NCBI RefSeq assembly: GCF_008757455.1
Contig: NZ_VCMV01000002.1
Span: forward strand, 124,001-188,000
Direction of reading: 5' to 3'
Length of the DNA: 64,000 nucleotides
From: Microvirga brassicacearum
GTDB taxonomy: Bacteria; Pseudomonadota; Alphaproteobacteria; Rhizobiales; Beijerinckiaceae
Under the pieces are notes generated by a model. The model ran no database searches, was not told the origin of the DNA, and saw only the letters and a list, made by a program, of their open reading frames with translations. Positions 26,705 through 36,837 of the stretch are shown piece by piece (positions within the stretch are counted from its first letter, which is position 1; each line of letters begins with the position of its first letter). The translations under genes were made by a program, and so were the position numbers.

Positions 26705-28267
26705 TTACTCGGGCTTGGTTTTCTTTGGAGCAGTGGGTCGCATCAGGAAGGCGGGGACGTGCTCGCCCAATCCAAAAACCGGTGCGTCGGAATCCTGCTC
26801 TTGACGGCGGGGTCTATCGTCCGACGAACGGGCCGGCTGACGATCGCGTCCGCGAGGAGGCCTTGCTGGCGAGCGATCCTCAGGGGCGGGGCGCGGCTCC
26901 CGGGCACCTTCATCATTGGCGGGTGGCCTGGCTTCGCGAGCGACTTTGTCCTCGCGCGGCTTGCGCGGAGCACGTGCGGGCCGTTCCTGCCGCGGAGCCG
27001 CCTCTTCGGCCGCCTCCGGACGCTCGCCGGCAGCCTCACGATCACTGCCGCCCCGGCGGCCGCCGCGGGGACGATCGCTTCCCCCGGTGCGCACACGACG
27101 CTTCGAAGGACGCTCGGATGATGTGGAGGCCGGACGCTCCGCAAGCGTCGGACCCTGCCATTCGACCGCCTGGGCGGTCAGCTTCTCGATAGCCGTAAGG
27201 GACTTCTCGTCGCCTGGCCCGACCAGCGTAAAGGCAGCGCCCGCCCGTCCGGCGCGACCGGTGCGACCGATGCGATGGACGTAGTCTTCGGCGTGGTGGG
27301 GAATATCGTAGTTGAAGACGTGGCTGACCGCCGGAATGTCGAGCCCGCGCGCCGCCACGTCGCTTGCCACCAGCAGAGGCACCTCGCCGCTTCTGAAAGC
27401 GTCGAGGGCCGCCATCCGCGAGCGCTGATCCATGTCGCCATGGAGCGCCGCCACGTTGAAACCATGCTTCAGCAGCGAGCGGTGAACGACGACCACGTCG
27501 CGCTTGCGGTTACAGAACACGAGCGCGTTCTGCAGATCGACCGCGCCGTTGATCAACTCACGCAGCGTCTCGCGCTTCTCGAAATCCTCGCGACCGGTGG
27601 CGACCAGGCGTTGGGTGATGGTCGCGGCGGTGGATGCGGCGCGCGCCACCTCGACCTTTACGGGAGTGTGCAGGAATGCGTCGGCAAGACGCTGGATTTC
27701 CGGCGGCATCGTCGCCGAGAAGAACAATGTCTGGCGGGTGAACGGCACCATCTTCACGATACGTTCGATATCCGGGATGAAGCCCATGTCGAGCATCCGG
27801 TCGGCTTCGTCGATCACCAGCAGTTCAACGCCGCTCAGGAGCAGCTTGCCGCGCTCGATATGATCGAGCAATCGGCCCGGCGTCGCGATAAGCACGTCGA
27901 CGCCGCGCGCGATCTTGGCATCCTGGTCGCCGAACGAGACGCCGCCGATGAGCAGGGCCACGTTGAGCTTGTGATTGATGCCGTATTTGTCGAAGTTTTC
28001 CTGCACCTGCGCAGCGAGTTCGCGCGTCGGTTCGAGGATCAGCGTGCGCGGCATGCGCGCCCGGGCCCGGCCGCTCTCGAGCCGGGTCAGCATCGGCAGC
28101 ACGAAGGCGGCGGTCTTGCCGGTTCCGGTCTGGGCGATGCCGAGGACGTCGCGGCGGGCAAGCACATGCGGAATGGCCTGCGCCTGGATCGGCGTCGGCT
28201 CCGTGTAGCCGGAGGCCGCGACAGCCTGGAGAACTTTCTCGCTGAGTCCGAGTTCGGCGAAAGACAT
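26705..28267 (-). CDS. rhlE: DEAD-box ATP-dependent RNA helicase, RhlE type
   Basis: An RNA unwinding enzyme of 520 residues. The start at 28267 gives MSFAELGLSEKVLQAV, the usual Q-motif lead; a longer frame upstream lacks family sequence. Motifs: Q-motif GYTEPTPIQ, motif I AQTGTGKT, DEAD as VIDEADRMLDMGF, motif III FFSATMP, and motif VI HRIGRTGRAG. From about residue 385 the tail is low-complexity, rich in Arg, Pro and Glu (RPPRGRDRQPARSS), a likely RNA-binding extension. No clear Shine-Dalgarno is seen. Helicases of this type are often cold-induced, but I see no defining cold-shock element in the 163-base gap before the divergent hydrolase. Confidence 0.93.
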   Translation of the reverse strand: MSFAELGLSEKVLQAVAASGYTEPTPIQAQAIPHVLARRDVLGIAQTGTGKTAAFVLPMLTRLESGRARARMPRTLILEPTRELAAQVQENFDKYGINHKLNVALLIGGVSFGDQDAKIARGVDVLIATPGRLLDHIERGKLLLSGVELLVIDEADRMLDMGFIPDIERIVKMVPFTRQTLFFSATMPPEIQRLADAFLHTPVKVEVARAASTAATITQRLVATGREDFEKRETLRELINGAVDLQNALVFCNRKRDVVVVHRSLLKHGFNVAALHGDMDQRSRMAALDAFRSGEVPLLVASDVAARGLDIPAVSHVFNYDIPHHAEDYVHRIGRTGRAGRAGAAFTLVGPGDEKSLTAIEKLTAQAVEWQGPTLAERPASTSSERPSKRRVRTGGSDRPRGGRRGGSDREAAGERPEAAEEAAPRQERPARAPRKPREDKVAREARPPANDEGAREPRPAPEDRSPARPPRGRDRQPARSSDDRPRRQEQDSDAPVFGLGEHVPAFLMRPTAPKKTKPE

Positions 28268-28430
28268 GAGGAGTATAACCGTTGGGGTCTGGAGGCGCTT
28301 TCGGTCCCGACCGCACGAGGCGGCAACAAACCGGCGCAAAACGAGTTTTACCTGAGGTATCCGCCCAAGCAAAGGTGTGGCCGGACCATAGGACAAGCTA
28401 GTCGCTTGTCAATCCAAGGGAAAACTCTTG

Positions 28431-29129
28431 ATGGCGGCGACCCTCCTTTTGATTCCGGGACTCGGCAATACCGGACGGCTGTTTCAACACCAGATCGCGA
28501 CCTTCTCGCCGCTCATGACGGTCATGATGGCCGACCACACCCCGGATGATTCGATGGAGGCGATCGCCCGTCGCGCTCTGGCCGATGCGCCGGAGCGCTT
28601 CGCCCTCGCCGGCCTGTCCATGGGCGGCTACATCGCCATGGAAATCCTGCGTCAGGCTCCCGAACGGGTGGAGAGGCTGGCCCTGCTCGATACCAGTGCC
28701 CGGCCTGATACCGAGGAGGCGAAGCGGAACCGGGAGCGGCTCATCGGCCTCGCCGAGGCCGCCCGCTGGGACGAGATCCTCGCCGAGCTCTGGCCCAAGC
28801 TGGTTCATCCGCGTCGGGAGGGCGACGAGGGATTGAAGGGAGAGGTCGGTTCCCAGCTTCGCGAAACCGGCACGGCAGGTTACGTCCGCCAGCAGCGGGC
28901 CATCATGGGGCGGCGCGATTCGCGCGAGCTCCTGCCGGGGATCGAGATTCCAACCCTCATCGTGGTGGGCGACGGCGATGCGATCACGCCGCCGGAGATC
29001 GCGCGGGAGATGGCGGAGATGATCGAATGGTCCTCGCTGATCGTGATCCGCGGATCGGGCCATCTCTCCGCGCTCGAGGAGCCCGAGCAGGTCACTTCGG
29101 CCATGCGCCTGTGGCTCGACAGATCCTAG
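28431..29129 (+). CDS. Alpha/beta hydrolase (small esterase-like)
   Basis: A 232-residue alpha/beta hydrolase: IPGLGNTGRLF carries the oxyanion loop, GLSMGGYIA the nucleophile Ser63, VVGDGDAITPPE the acid and GSGHLSALEEPEQV the His. ATG 28431 is preferred over the TTG one codon earlier. The fold and motifs resemble carboxylesterases and 3-oxoadipate-enol-lactonase-like enzymes, but the substrate cannot be told from sequence. It is divergent from the helicase gene. Confidence 0.85.
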   Translation: MAATLLLIPGLGNTGRLFQHQIATFSPLMTVMMADHTPDDSMEAIARRALADAPERFALAGLSMGGYIAMEILRQAPERVERLALLDTSARPDTEEAKRNRERLIGLAEAARWDEILAELWPKLVHPRREGDEGLKGEVGSQLRETGTAGYVRQQRAIMGRRDSRELLPGIEIPTLIVVGDGDAITPPEIAREMAEMIEWSSLIVIRGSGHLSALEEPEQVTSAMRLWLDRS

Positions 29130-29146
29130 ACTCTCATTACGAGACA

Positions 29147-29168
29147 ATGTTGCAGAAATGTTACAGAA
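29147..29168 (+). promoter_or_regulatory. Tandem 11-base boxes upstream of the outer-membrane protein gene
   Basis: ATGTTGCAGAA (29147-29157) is followed without a gap by ATGTTACAGAA (29158-29168), one mismatch in eleven. A direct repeat of one helical turn is the usual binding layout of OmpR-family response regulators. It lies 59 bases before the start of a RopB/Omp25-like gene, so control by a ChvI-type regulator is a reasonable guess. Confidence 0.5.
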
Positions 29169-29226
29169 AATTGCGCTGCGGTGAAGTAATAACGTTGCTG
29201 GACTTCTCGCAACAGGACGAATCACA

Positions 29227-29883
29227 ATGAAAAAAATCCTTCTCTCCACGGTCGCCTTCGTCGGGCTGACGGTATCCGCTGCCGCGGCTGACCTCCCGTC
29301 GCGCGCGGCTCCTGCCATGATGGCCCCGGTTCCGGTCTTCACCTGGACGGGCTTCTATGTCGGCGTGAACGCCGGCTACGGCTGGAACGCAAACGACAAC
29401 AACGACTTGGTCGATCCGATCACGGGGATCGCCATCGGCGGCGGCGGCGATGACGGCGGCTTCGTCGGCGGCGCGCAGCTCGGCTACAACTATCAGATGG
29501 GCATGTTCGTGCTCGGTGCCGAGACTGACATTCAGTATGCCGATCTCGGCAACCGGATCCGCTTCGAAGGGCTTGGCGTCATCGATAACGGCTCGGACAA
29601 TGAATTCTTCGGCACCACCCGCCTTCGCGCCGGTGTGGCGTTCGATCGGTTCCTTGCCTACGCCACCGGCGGTGTCGCCTATGCGGATTCGAACTTCGGC
29701 TGGACGGTCGGCGCGGGCGTGGAATACGCCTTCACCAACAACCTGACCGCCAAGGTCGAAGGTCTCTACGTCAACCTCGACGGCGACGACGATCGTAACT
29801 TCGGCATTGCCTTCGCGGGCAACAACAACAATGAGTTCGGCGTGGTTCGCGCCGGCCTGAACTACAAGTTCAGCAGCTACTAA
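29227..29883 (+). CDS. Outer-membrane beta-barrel protein, Omp25/RopB-like
   Basis: A 218-residue precursor with a signal peptide (MKKILLSTVAFVGLTVSAAAA, cut before ADLPSR). After a short linker the sequence FTWTGFYVGVNAGYGWN begins an eight-strand barrel of the Omp25/RopB type, with alternating strands such as GFVGGAQLGYNYQMGMFVLG, TTRLRAGVAF and GAGVEYAFTNNLTAKVEGLY. The C-terminus NYKFSSY ends in an aromatic residue as barrels do. Such proteins are abundant Rhizobiales surface proteins. It has its own tandem-box promoter region and terminator, so it is a single-gene unit. Confidence 0.9.
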   Translation: MKKILLSTVAFVGLTVSAAAADLPSRAAPAMMAPVPVFTWTGFYVGVNAGYGWNANDNNDLVDPITGIAIGGGGDDGGFVGGAQLGYNYQMGMFVLGAETDIQYADLGNRIRFEGLGVIDNGSDNEFFGTTRLRAGVAFDRFLAYATGGVAYADSNFGWTVGAGVEYAFTNNLTAKVEGLYVNLDGDDDRNFGIAFAGNNNNEFGVVRAGLNYKFSSY

Positions 29884-29903
29884 GACCTTCGCTTCGGCGA
29901 ATG

Positions 29904-29931
29904 AAGGCCCGGTGGAGACGCCGGGCCTTTT
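29904..29931 (+). terminator. Terminator of the outer-membrane protein gene
   Basis: Stem AAGGCCCGG (29904-29912) with CCGGGCCTT (29921-29929), 8-base loop, then two further T residues giving a TTTT end. It lies 20 bases after the stop codon. Confidence 0.85.
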
Positions 29932-29973
29932 CCGTTTGCGGTTCGGCAGCTCTCGACCGGACGTCCCGCGCAC

Positions 29974-30002
29974 AAAAAAGCCGGAGCCGCGAGGGCTCCG
30001 GC
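29974..30002 (-). terminator. Terminator of glnB-glnA (minus strand)
   Basis: On the minus strand the stem GCCGGAGCC/GGCTCCGGC (plus positions 29994-30002 and 29980-29988, 5-base loop) is followed by six T residues (plus A-run 29974-29979). It lies 42 bases past the glnA stop. Confidence 0.9.
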
Positions 30003-30044
30003 AGAAGTGTCGCGCGCGAGCGCGAGCGCGAGAAGAATTCCCGA

Positions 30045-31454
30045 TCAGCAGGAATAATACATCGTGAACTCGACCGGATGCGGGGTCATCTCGAAGCGGG
30101 CGACTTCCGTCATCTTCAGTTCGATGAAGCTGTCGATGAAGTCGTCGCTGAAGACGCCGCCCGCCTTGAGGAAGGCGCGGTCCTTGTCGAGGCTGACCAG
30201 AGCTTCCCGGAGCGAGCCGCAGACGGTCGGGATCTTCTTCAACTCGCGCGGGGGCAGGTCGTAGAGATCCTTGTCCATGGCAGCGCCCGGATCGATCTTG
30301 TTCACGATACCGTCGAGGCCGGCCATCAGCAGGGCGGCGAAGCAGAGATACGGGTTGGCTGTCGGATCCGGGAAGCGGATTTCGACGCGCTTTGCCTTCG
30401 GCGAGGTGGTCCACGGAATACGGCAGGATGCGGAGCGGTTGCGGGCCGAATAGGCCAGCAGCACCGGCGCTTCATAACCCGGGACGAGACGCTTGTAGGA
30501 GTTCGTCGACGGGTTGGTAAAGGCGTTCAGCGCCTTCGCGTGCTTGATGATGCCGCCGATGTACCACAGGCATTCCTGGCTGAGATCCGCGTATTTGTTG
30601 CCGGCGAAGACCGGCTTGCCGCCCTTCCAGATCGACTGGTGCACGTGCATGCCCGAGCCGTTATCGCCATAGACCGGCTTCGGCATGAACGTTGCCGACT
30701 TGCCGTAGGACTGGGCGACGTTGTGGATGCAGTATTTGTAGATCTGCATCTGGTCGCCCATGTGGGTGAGGGTGTCGAACTTCACGCCGAGCTCGTGCTG
30801 GGCGGATGCCACTTCGTGATGGTGCTTCTCCACCTTCACGCCCATGGCCGCCATGGCCGCCAGCATCTCGCCGCGCATGTCCTGTGCCGAATCGAGCGGC
30901 GGCACCGGGAAGTAGCCACCCTTCATCGGAATGCGGTGGCCGAGATTTCCGCCCTCGTAATCCTTGTCGCCGTTGGTCGGCAACTCGGATGAATCGAGCT
31001 TGAAGCCGGTATTGTAGGGATCGGCCATGAACTTCACGTCGTCGAACACGAAGAACTCGGCTTCCGGGCCCACATACACCGTGTCGCCGATGCCGGTGGA
31101 CTTGAGATAAGCCTCGGCTTTCTTGGCGATGCCGCGCGGATCGCGGGCATAGGGTTCGCCGGTGGCCGGCTCGAGGATGTCGCAGACGATCGAGAGGGTC
31201 GATGCGGAGAAGAAGGGGTCGAACTGCGCCGTCGTCGGATCGGGCATGAGCGTCATGTCGGATTCGTTGATCGCCTTCCAGCCTGCGATCGACGAACCAT
31301 CGAACATCACGCCGTCGGCGAACGCTTCCTCGTCGACGATCGAAACGTCGAAGGTCACGTGCTGCCACTTGCCCCGCGGGTCGGTAAAACGGAAATCGAC
31401 ATACTTGATGTCATTGTCCTTGATCGCCTTCAGCACATCCTTGGCGGTCTGCAT
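30045..31454 (-). CDS. glnA: Glutamine synthetase type I
   Basis: Makes glutamine from glutamate, ammonia and ATP; the main enzyme of nitrogen assimilation. 469 residues. Signatures: [23 protein letters not shown], the ATP-site run [33 protein letters not shown], and the adenylylation Tyr398 in [12 protein letters not shown], so GlnE-type modification is expected. The downstream half of a glnB-glnA pair, with 68 bases between the two; both are read leftward and end at the terminator. Confidence 0.97.
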   Translation of the reverse strand: MQTAKDVLKAIKDNDIKYVDFRFTDPRGKWQHVTFDVSIVDEEAFADGVMFDGSSIAGWKAINESDMTLMPDPTTAQFDPFFSASTLSIVCDILEPATGEPYARDPRGIAKKAEAYLKSTGIGDTVYVGPEAEFFVFDDVKFMADPYNTGFKLDSSELPTNGDKDYEGGNLGHRIPMKGGYFPVPPLDSAQDMRGEMLAAMAAMGVKVEKHHHEVASAQHELGVKFDTLTHMGDQMQIYKYCIHNVAQSYGKSATFMPKPVYGDNGSGMHVHQSIWKGGKPVFAGNKYADLSQECLWYIGGIIKHAKALNAFTNPSTNSYKRLVPGYEAPVLLAYSARNRSASCRIPWTTSPKAKRVEIRFPDPTANPYLCFAALLMAGLDGIVNKIDPGAAMDKDLYDLPPRELKKIPTVCGSLREALVSLDKDRAFLKAGGVFSDDFIDSFIELKMTEVARFEMTPHPVEFTMYYSC

Positions 31455-31522
31455 GATCGTGTAGTCCCTTCTGCCCTAGAGAAATTATACCCGGCGGAAC
31501 GCCGTGGTTTGAGGAGGCAAGG

Positions 31523-31975
<453 letters not shown>

Positions 31976-32039
31976 CTAAAGTTTGTGCACTTGCGAGTTT
32001 AGAGGTCGATAGGGTGCTTTTCTGCGCAAGAATGATCCG

Positions 32040-33530
32040 ATGAACGCGCCAGAGCTGCTTTTGACGCCACGGGAGATGAGAAAGGCCGATGCTTCGGTCA
32101 TTCGATCCGGCACGCCTGGGGTGACCCTGATGCAAAATGCCGGAGCCGCCGTTGCGGACGCGGCGCGCGAGATGGTGTCGCCCGGCGCCCGAATCGTGGT
32201 TCTGGCCGGGCCGGGACAGAACGGCGGCGACGGGATCGTGGCGGCGACCCGGTTGCGGGAGCAGGGCTATCGCGTCTCGCTCGGGCTCCTGGGCAAACGC
32301 GAGGCGTTTTCCGGCGATGCTGCCCTCGTGGCGCGGGAATGGCCGAGCGACGTGGTGGCCGTGGATGGCGCGAACCTCGCACCGGCCGAGCTGGTGATCG
32401 ATGCGCTCTTCGGCGGCGGGTTGTCGCGCGAGATCGAAGGCGCCGCGCGAGCCGCCATCGACAGAATCAATATGTCGGGCGGGCCGGTTCTGGCCGTCGA
32501 TCTTCCGTCGGGCATCGATGGCGAGACCGGGGCGGTGAGAGGGATTGCAGTGCGGGCTGCGCGCACGGTGACGTTCGCGGCGCGCAAACCCGGTCATTAT
32601 CTCCTGCCGGGTCGCACGTTTTGCGGCGACGTGACCGTGGCCGATATCGGAGTTGGTTCAAGTGACCTCCAGGCGTCGGGGGGAAGGACCTACGTCAATG
32701 CACCCGCGCTCTGGCGCGAGGCGATCCCGCGCCCCGGTCCTTCCTCCCATAAATACGAAAGGGGCCATGTGCTGGTCGCCTCCGGCGGCGCGACCCGGAC
32801 CGGTGCAGCGCGACTGGCAGCGCGCGCGGCGCTGAGAATCGGCGCCGGCGTCGTGACCGTTGCGTCCCCACCGGAGGCGCTTGGGGTCAATGCGGCCCAA
32901 CTGACCGCCATCATGCTGCGCGGTTGCGACGGACCCGAAGGGCTTCACGCAATTCTGGCGGACGAGAGGCTGAACGCCTTGGTCGTCGGGCCGGCGCTCG
33001 GTGTGACCGCGGTCACACGCGCGATGGTGGCGGTTGCCGCACAGGCACGGCGCAGGCTCGTTCTCGACGCCGACGCCCTCACGTCGTTCGAGGGTCTGGC
33101 CTCCGAACTCCACCAGGGTTTCCGTTCGGCCCCCACGGTGATCACGCCGCATGACGGCGAGTTCACGCGCTTGTTCAAGGGACACCCGGATATCCTTGAT
33201 CCGTCATCGAAAGTCGAGCGGGCGCGCAGGGCCGCGGCGTATCTTAGCGCTGTTGCGGTGCTCAAAGGCGCCGACACGGTCATCGCGGCGCCGGACGGGC
33301 GGGCGGCGATCAACGCCAACGGCACGCCCTATCTCGGAACCGCAGGATCCGGCGACGTTCTGTGCGGAATCATCGCCGGTTTGATGGCGCAGCATCTTCC
33401 GGCCTTCGAGGCCGCCGCCGCCGCGGTTTGGATCCATGCGGAAGCCGGAGCCGCGTTCGGAGCTGGCCTCATCTCCGAGGACCTGCCGGAGCTCATTCCG
33501 GAGGTTCTTCAAGGGCTTCTCGGAGCATGA
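32040..33530 (+). CDS. nnr: Bifunctional NAD(P)HX epimerase / ADP-dependent dehydratase
   Basis: Repairs hydrated NADH and NADPH. The N-terminal YjeF_N domain (to about residue 215) carries GPGQNGGDGIVAATRL and VIDALFGGGL and epimerises R-NAD(P)HX. The C-terminal carbohydrate-kinase-like domain (about 225-496) carries HKYERGHVLV, ITPHDGEFTRLF, AVLKGADTVIA and the catalytic Asp in GTAGSGDVLCG, and dehydrates S-NAD(P)HX. 496 residues, the normal fused length. It is divergent from glnB. Its TGA stop lies inside a family A repeat shared with the convergent gene. Confidence 0.95.
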   Translation: MNAPELLLTPREMRKADASVIRSGTPGVTLMQNAGAAVADAAREMVSPGARIVVLAGPGQNGGDGIVAATRLREQGYRVSLGLLGKREAFSGDAALVAREWPSDVVAVDGANLAPAELVIDALFGGGLSREIEGAARAAIDRINMSGGPVLAVDLPSGIDGETGAVRGIAVRAARTVTFAARKPGHYLLPGRTFCGDVTVADIGVGSSDLQASGGRTYVNAPALWREAIPRPGPSSHKYERGHVLVASGGATRTGAARLAARAALRIGAGVVTVASPPEALGVNAAQLTAIMLRGCDGPEGLHAILADERLNALVVGPALGVTAVTRAMVAVAAQARRRLVLDADALTSFEGLASELHQGFRSAPTVITPHDGEFTRLFKGHPDILDPSSKVERARRAAAYLSAVAVLKGADTVIAAPDGRAAINANGTPYLGTAGSGDVLCGIIAGLMAQHLPAFEAAAAAVWIHAEAGAAFGAGLISEDLPELIPEVLQGLLGA

Positions 33531-33603
33531 TGCCGAAAAGTGTGTCGCGGTTTTCGGACGACATCATGCTCCAACTAATCATGCTCCAACTAATCGCGAT
33601 CTA
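33521..33603. repeat. Repeat family A copy overlapping both convergent stop codons
   Basis: This element starts within GGAGCATGATGCCGAAAAG, where TGA is the nnr stop, and ends in CGCGATCTAG, where CTA read leftward is the TAG stop of the multicopper-oxidase-like gene. It holds the family phrase GCGGTTTTCGGA and two copies of ATCATGCTCCAACTA. It therefore closes both genes. Confidence 0.75.
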
Positions 33604-34941
33604 GCTGACCTCGATCCACGTCCAGAGGCCCGCATCGAAGCGCTCCATGACCGTCGACGCCAGAAGCCACTTGCCGGGATTGTCGGCCACAAAGGCGATC
33701 CGCGCGGTGCGGCGTTCCGGCACCTGCAGGGTGTCGAGAAAATAGGGCTCCCAGCCGTCATCGAGGCCATGGAGCAGCCGGAAGACATGGCCGTGGAGGT
33801 GCATGGGCTGAACAAGATCCGTCTGGTTGTCGATCGCCAGCACGACCGGCGCCCCGCGCCTGACCTTGAGAACCGGCACCTTCACGTCGCCCGCCATCCC
33901 ATTGATGGTCCACGCAGATTTCGCGCCATCTGCGCCAGCCTTGATGACGAGGTTCTTGCGGGCGGCATTCTGCAGCTTGATCGTCTCGGGGAGTTTCTTG
34001 TTGGGCGGAATCGGCTCGATTTGCGGGCGTTCCGGACTTTTCTCGCCGACGGCCAGCAATTCCACCAGCGGCATTCCATCCCCGATCACGGCCGTGACGG
34101 CGCCGGTTGCCCCGGCTTCATCCGGTACGTCGACGATCACATCGTACCGGGTGCCGGGCGCGAACGGCAGGGAGGAGCGCAAGGGCTCGAAGGTGTCCGT
34201 CGGCTGGCCGTCGATCGCCACCACGTAGGGTTTCAACCGGTCGAAGCGCAGGCGCATGATCCGGGCATTGCAGGCATTGGCGAGGCGCAGGCGCACGCGG
34301 CTTCCCGGGCGCGCCTCGATCCTCAGCGGGATCGCCTTGCCGTTGACGCTGAGCCAGTTGCCGAGCCGCCCAACCGCATCGGGCGCGAAGGGCGAGAGTG
34401 AGCCATCCTCCTCCAACCGCCAATCGTCGACGAGGATCGCCTCGTCGCGATCGACCGGCGGCGGGTTCTGCTCCTCCACGATCAACAGGCCGGACAGGCC
34501 GCGTTCGAGGGGCTCCGCACTCCCGCCGATCACGCAGGGGCGGATCAGATAAGTACCGGCATCCGGCGGGGTGAGGCGATAATCGAACTGACCGCCGGGC
34601 AGAATCGGAGCCTGCGTCAACCCTCCGACTCCATCCGCCGCATTGGGGTCGCGAACGCCGTGGAGATGAAGCGAAAGGGGCAGGGCGGTTTCATTCTTGA
34701 GGGCTAGTCTCACCTCCTGCCCGTGCTTGATCCGCAAGGCAGGTGCAAGCTTCCCGCCGAGTGTCCAGATATCCGCATCTCTCGACGCATTTGGTCGAAG
34801 GCGCATGGGAGATGGCGCGGCTCTCAGTTCGGGCGTGATGCCGTTCCCCTTGAGACCGTCCACAGGCTGCGCCCGGACCTGCAATGGAGGGCTCGCGAAG
34901 GCCGCTGCTAGGCCGGCGGTTGCAGTGCGTCGGGTGATCAT
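33601..34941 (-). CDS. Multicopper-oxidase-fold protein with most copper ligands lost
   Basis: A 446-residue three-cupredoxin-domain protein. The ATG at 34941 has AAGG upstream and gives a twin-arginine-like export signal (MITRRTATAGLAAAFA), so a periplasmic location is likely. Domain 1 keeps the first motif as LHLHG, but the second (usually HSH after GTYWY) reads GTYLIRPC. In domain 3 the HPxHLHGH motif is QPMHLHGH, losing the type 1 His, and the HCHxxxH block is replaced by ASTVMERFDAGL, so the type 1 Cys and three His are gone. Only four of ten His ligands remain. Oxidase activity is improbable; the situation recalls FtsP/SufI, a copper-free member with a structural role in cell division. 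The role here is unknown. Confidence 0.85.
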   Translation of the reverse strand: MITRRTATAGLAAAFASPPLQVRAQPVDGLKGNGITPELRAAPSPMRLRPNASRDADIWTLGGKLAPALRIKHGQEVRLALKNETALPLSLHLHGVRDPNAADGVGGLTQAPILPGGQFDYRLTPPDAGTYLIRPCVIGGSAEPLERGLSGLLIVEEQNPPPVDRDEAILVDDWRLEEDGSLSPFAPDAVGRLGNWLSVNGKAIPLRIEARPGSRVRLRLANACNARIMRLRFDRLKPYVVAIDGQPTDTFEPLRSSLPFAPGTRYDVIVDVPDEAGATGAVTAVIGDGMPLVELLAVGEKSPERPQIEPIPPNKKLPETIKLQNAARKNLVIKAGADGAKSAWTINGMAGDVKVPVLKVRRGAPVVLAIDNQTDLVQPMHLHGHVFRLLHGLDDGWEPYFLDTLQVPERRTARIAFVADNPGKWLLASTVMERFDAGLWTWIEVS

Positions 34942-35147
34942 GAGGACAGGGACCTTCAGCAAAGCAAGATAAGCCTCAGGCCTACAGCCTGAACCAGCAG
35001 CGGCCAAGTGCCGCCCATCCCAGGCCGCTCCATTCCGCCGAGTGAAGCCCCTCCCTAGAGTACACGAAGTTTTTTGGTGCACCGGTTGAAGAGCGTGGTA
35101 TAGAGCGCGCGTCCCGGACGAGGGGCGCGTGTCGCGCCGCCTCCCGC

Positions 35148-35232
35148 GCGGGCGTGGCGGAATTGGTAGACGCACTGGTTTTAGGTACCAGCGGCGAAAG
35201 TCGTGGGGGTTCGAGTCCCTCCGCCCGCACCA
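35148..35232 (+). tRNA. tRNA-Leu (anticodon TAG)
   Basis: An 85-base leucine tRNA. Acceptor arms GCGGGCG and CGCCCGC close the molecule, with encoded CCA at 35230-35232. The anticodon loop TTTAGGT between CTGGT and ACCAG gives TAG, reading CUN leucine codons. A long variable arm and the T-loop GTTCGAGTCC are present. Confidence 0.97.
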
Positions 35233-35345
35233 ATCCCGTCAGGGTTGGTTTCCGGATGGGCCCGCCGGCCCGGTCGCATGCGGCTTGCCGCGTCGATCGA
35301 GGCCCGGGCCGCAGATTTTTTGCAAGAGTGAAGGCGGTTAGAACC

Positions 35346-36758
35346 ATGCAGGTGACGGAAACTCTGTCCCAAGGCTTGAAGCGGGAATTCAAGGTCGTGC
35401 TCCCGGCAACGGAGTTGGAGAAGCGGCTCAACGATGAGCTGGCGACTCTCAAGGACCGGGTGAAGATCAACGGGTTCCGCCCAGGCAAGGTGCCGGTCGG
35501 GCACCTGCGCCGGGTTTATGGCCGCTCGGTCATGGGCGACGTCGTGCAGAACGCCGTCAACGAGGCCAACCGCAAGATCATCGAGGACAACAGCCTCAAG
35601 CTCGCTTTCGAGCCGCAGGTCCAGTTCCCCGAGAACAAGGACGAGATCGAAAAGGCCATGGACGCCAAGGGCGATCTGGCCTTCACGGTGGCGCTCGAGG
35701 TCCTGCCGGTGTTCGAGCTGGTCGATCTCAAGGATGTGACCGTCAACAAGCCGGTGGTCGAGGTCGCCGAGACGGAAGTCACCGAATCGCTCGAGCGCAT
35801 GGCCAAGCAGAATCGCGCCTTCGAGCCCAAGAAGGGCAAGGCCGCCGACGGCGATCGCGTCGTGGTTGATTTCGTCGGCCGAATCGACGGTACGGAATTC
35901 GAGGGCGGCACCGGCCAGGATATCCGGGTCGAGCTCGGTTCGAACACCTTCATCCCGGGCTTCGAAGAGCAGCTCGTCGGCGTCAAGGCGGGCGACGCCA
36001 AGCTGGTGAAGGTCTCGTTCCCCGAGAACTACCTTGCGCCGCACCTCGCCGGCAAGGCTGCCGAATTCGACGTCACCGTCAAGGACGTCGAGGCGCCGGG
36101 CGAACTGGTGATCGACGACGAGCTCGCCAAGGGCTTCGGCATGGAATCGCTCGACAAGCTGAAGGAAGCCATCCGTGGCGCCGTGCAGCGCGATTTCGAC
36201 GCACAGTCCCGCCGCAAGGTGAAGAAGGAGCTGCTCGACGCGCTCGATGCCAAATACAGCTTCGAGCTGCCCCCGAGCCTCGTTGAGCAGGAATTCACAG
36301 CCGTCTGGGCCCAGGTCGAGGGCGACATGAAGTCCAACAACCGCACCTTTGCGGATGAGGACACCACAGAGGAAGAGGCTCGCGCCGAGTACCGCAAGAT
36401 CGCAGAGCGTCGTGTACGGCTCGGCTTGGTCCTTGCGCAGATCGGTGAGAAGTCCGATATCAAGATTTCCGACGACGAGGTCACGCAGGCTCTCGTCGAA
36501 CGGGTCCGCCAGTATCCGGGTCAGGAAAAGCAGGTGTGGGACTTCTACCGGAAGAACCCGCAGGCGCTTGCCGAAATCCGGGCACCCTTGTTCGAGGAAA
36601 AGGTGGTCGACCAGATCCTGACGCAGGTGAAGGTGGTCGACGAGACCGTGTCCAAGGAAGCTCTGTTCAGCGACGAGGACGGTGAGGAGGAAGGCTCCAA
36701 GCCGGCATCGAAGACGGGCAAGGCCAAGGGCGGCAAGAAAGCCAGCAAGAGCGAGTAG
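35346..36758 (+). CDS. tig: Trigger factor
   Basis: Ribosome-bound chaperone and prolyl isomerase, first to meet nascent chains. ATG 35346 gives [20 protein letters not shown]; the open frame before it overlaps tRNA-Leu. The ribosome-docking signature is [18 protein letters not shown] (G-F-R-x-G-K). The FKBP-like domain follows at about 165-250 ([29 protein letters not shown]), then the helical C-terminal arms and a Lys/Ser/Gly-rich tail. 470 residues. First gene of the tig-clpP-clpX-lon proteostasis block. Confidence 0.97.
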   Translation: MQVTETLSQGLKREFKVVLPATELEKRLNDELATLKDRVKINGFRPGKVPVGHLRRVYGRSVMGDVVQNAVNEANRKIIEDNSLKLAFEPQVQFPENKDEIEKAMDAKGDLAFTVALEVLPVFELVDLKDVTVNKPVVEVAETEVTESLERMAKQNRAFEPKKGKAADGDRVVVDFVGRIDGTEFEGGTGQDIRVELGSNTFIPGFEEQLVGVKAGDAKLVKVSFPENYLAPHLAGKAAEFDVTVKDVEAPGELVIDDELAKGFGMESLDKLKEAIRGAVQRDFDAQSRRKVKKELLDALDAKYSFELPPSLVEQEFTAVWAQVEGDMKSNNRTFADEDTTEEEARAEYRKIAERRVRLGLVLAQIGEKSDIKISDDEVTQALVERVRQYPGQEKQVWDFYRKNPQALAEIRAPLFEEKVVDQILTQVKVVDETVSKEALFSDEDGEEEGSKPASKTGKAKGGKKASKSE

Positions 36759-36837
36759 CGCTGATTTCAGCGTCTCGCAGCTTGCATCAACCTGACGGCC
36801 GCGCCATTGCGCGGTCGGATTTTGGAGCAGTGAGACG

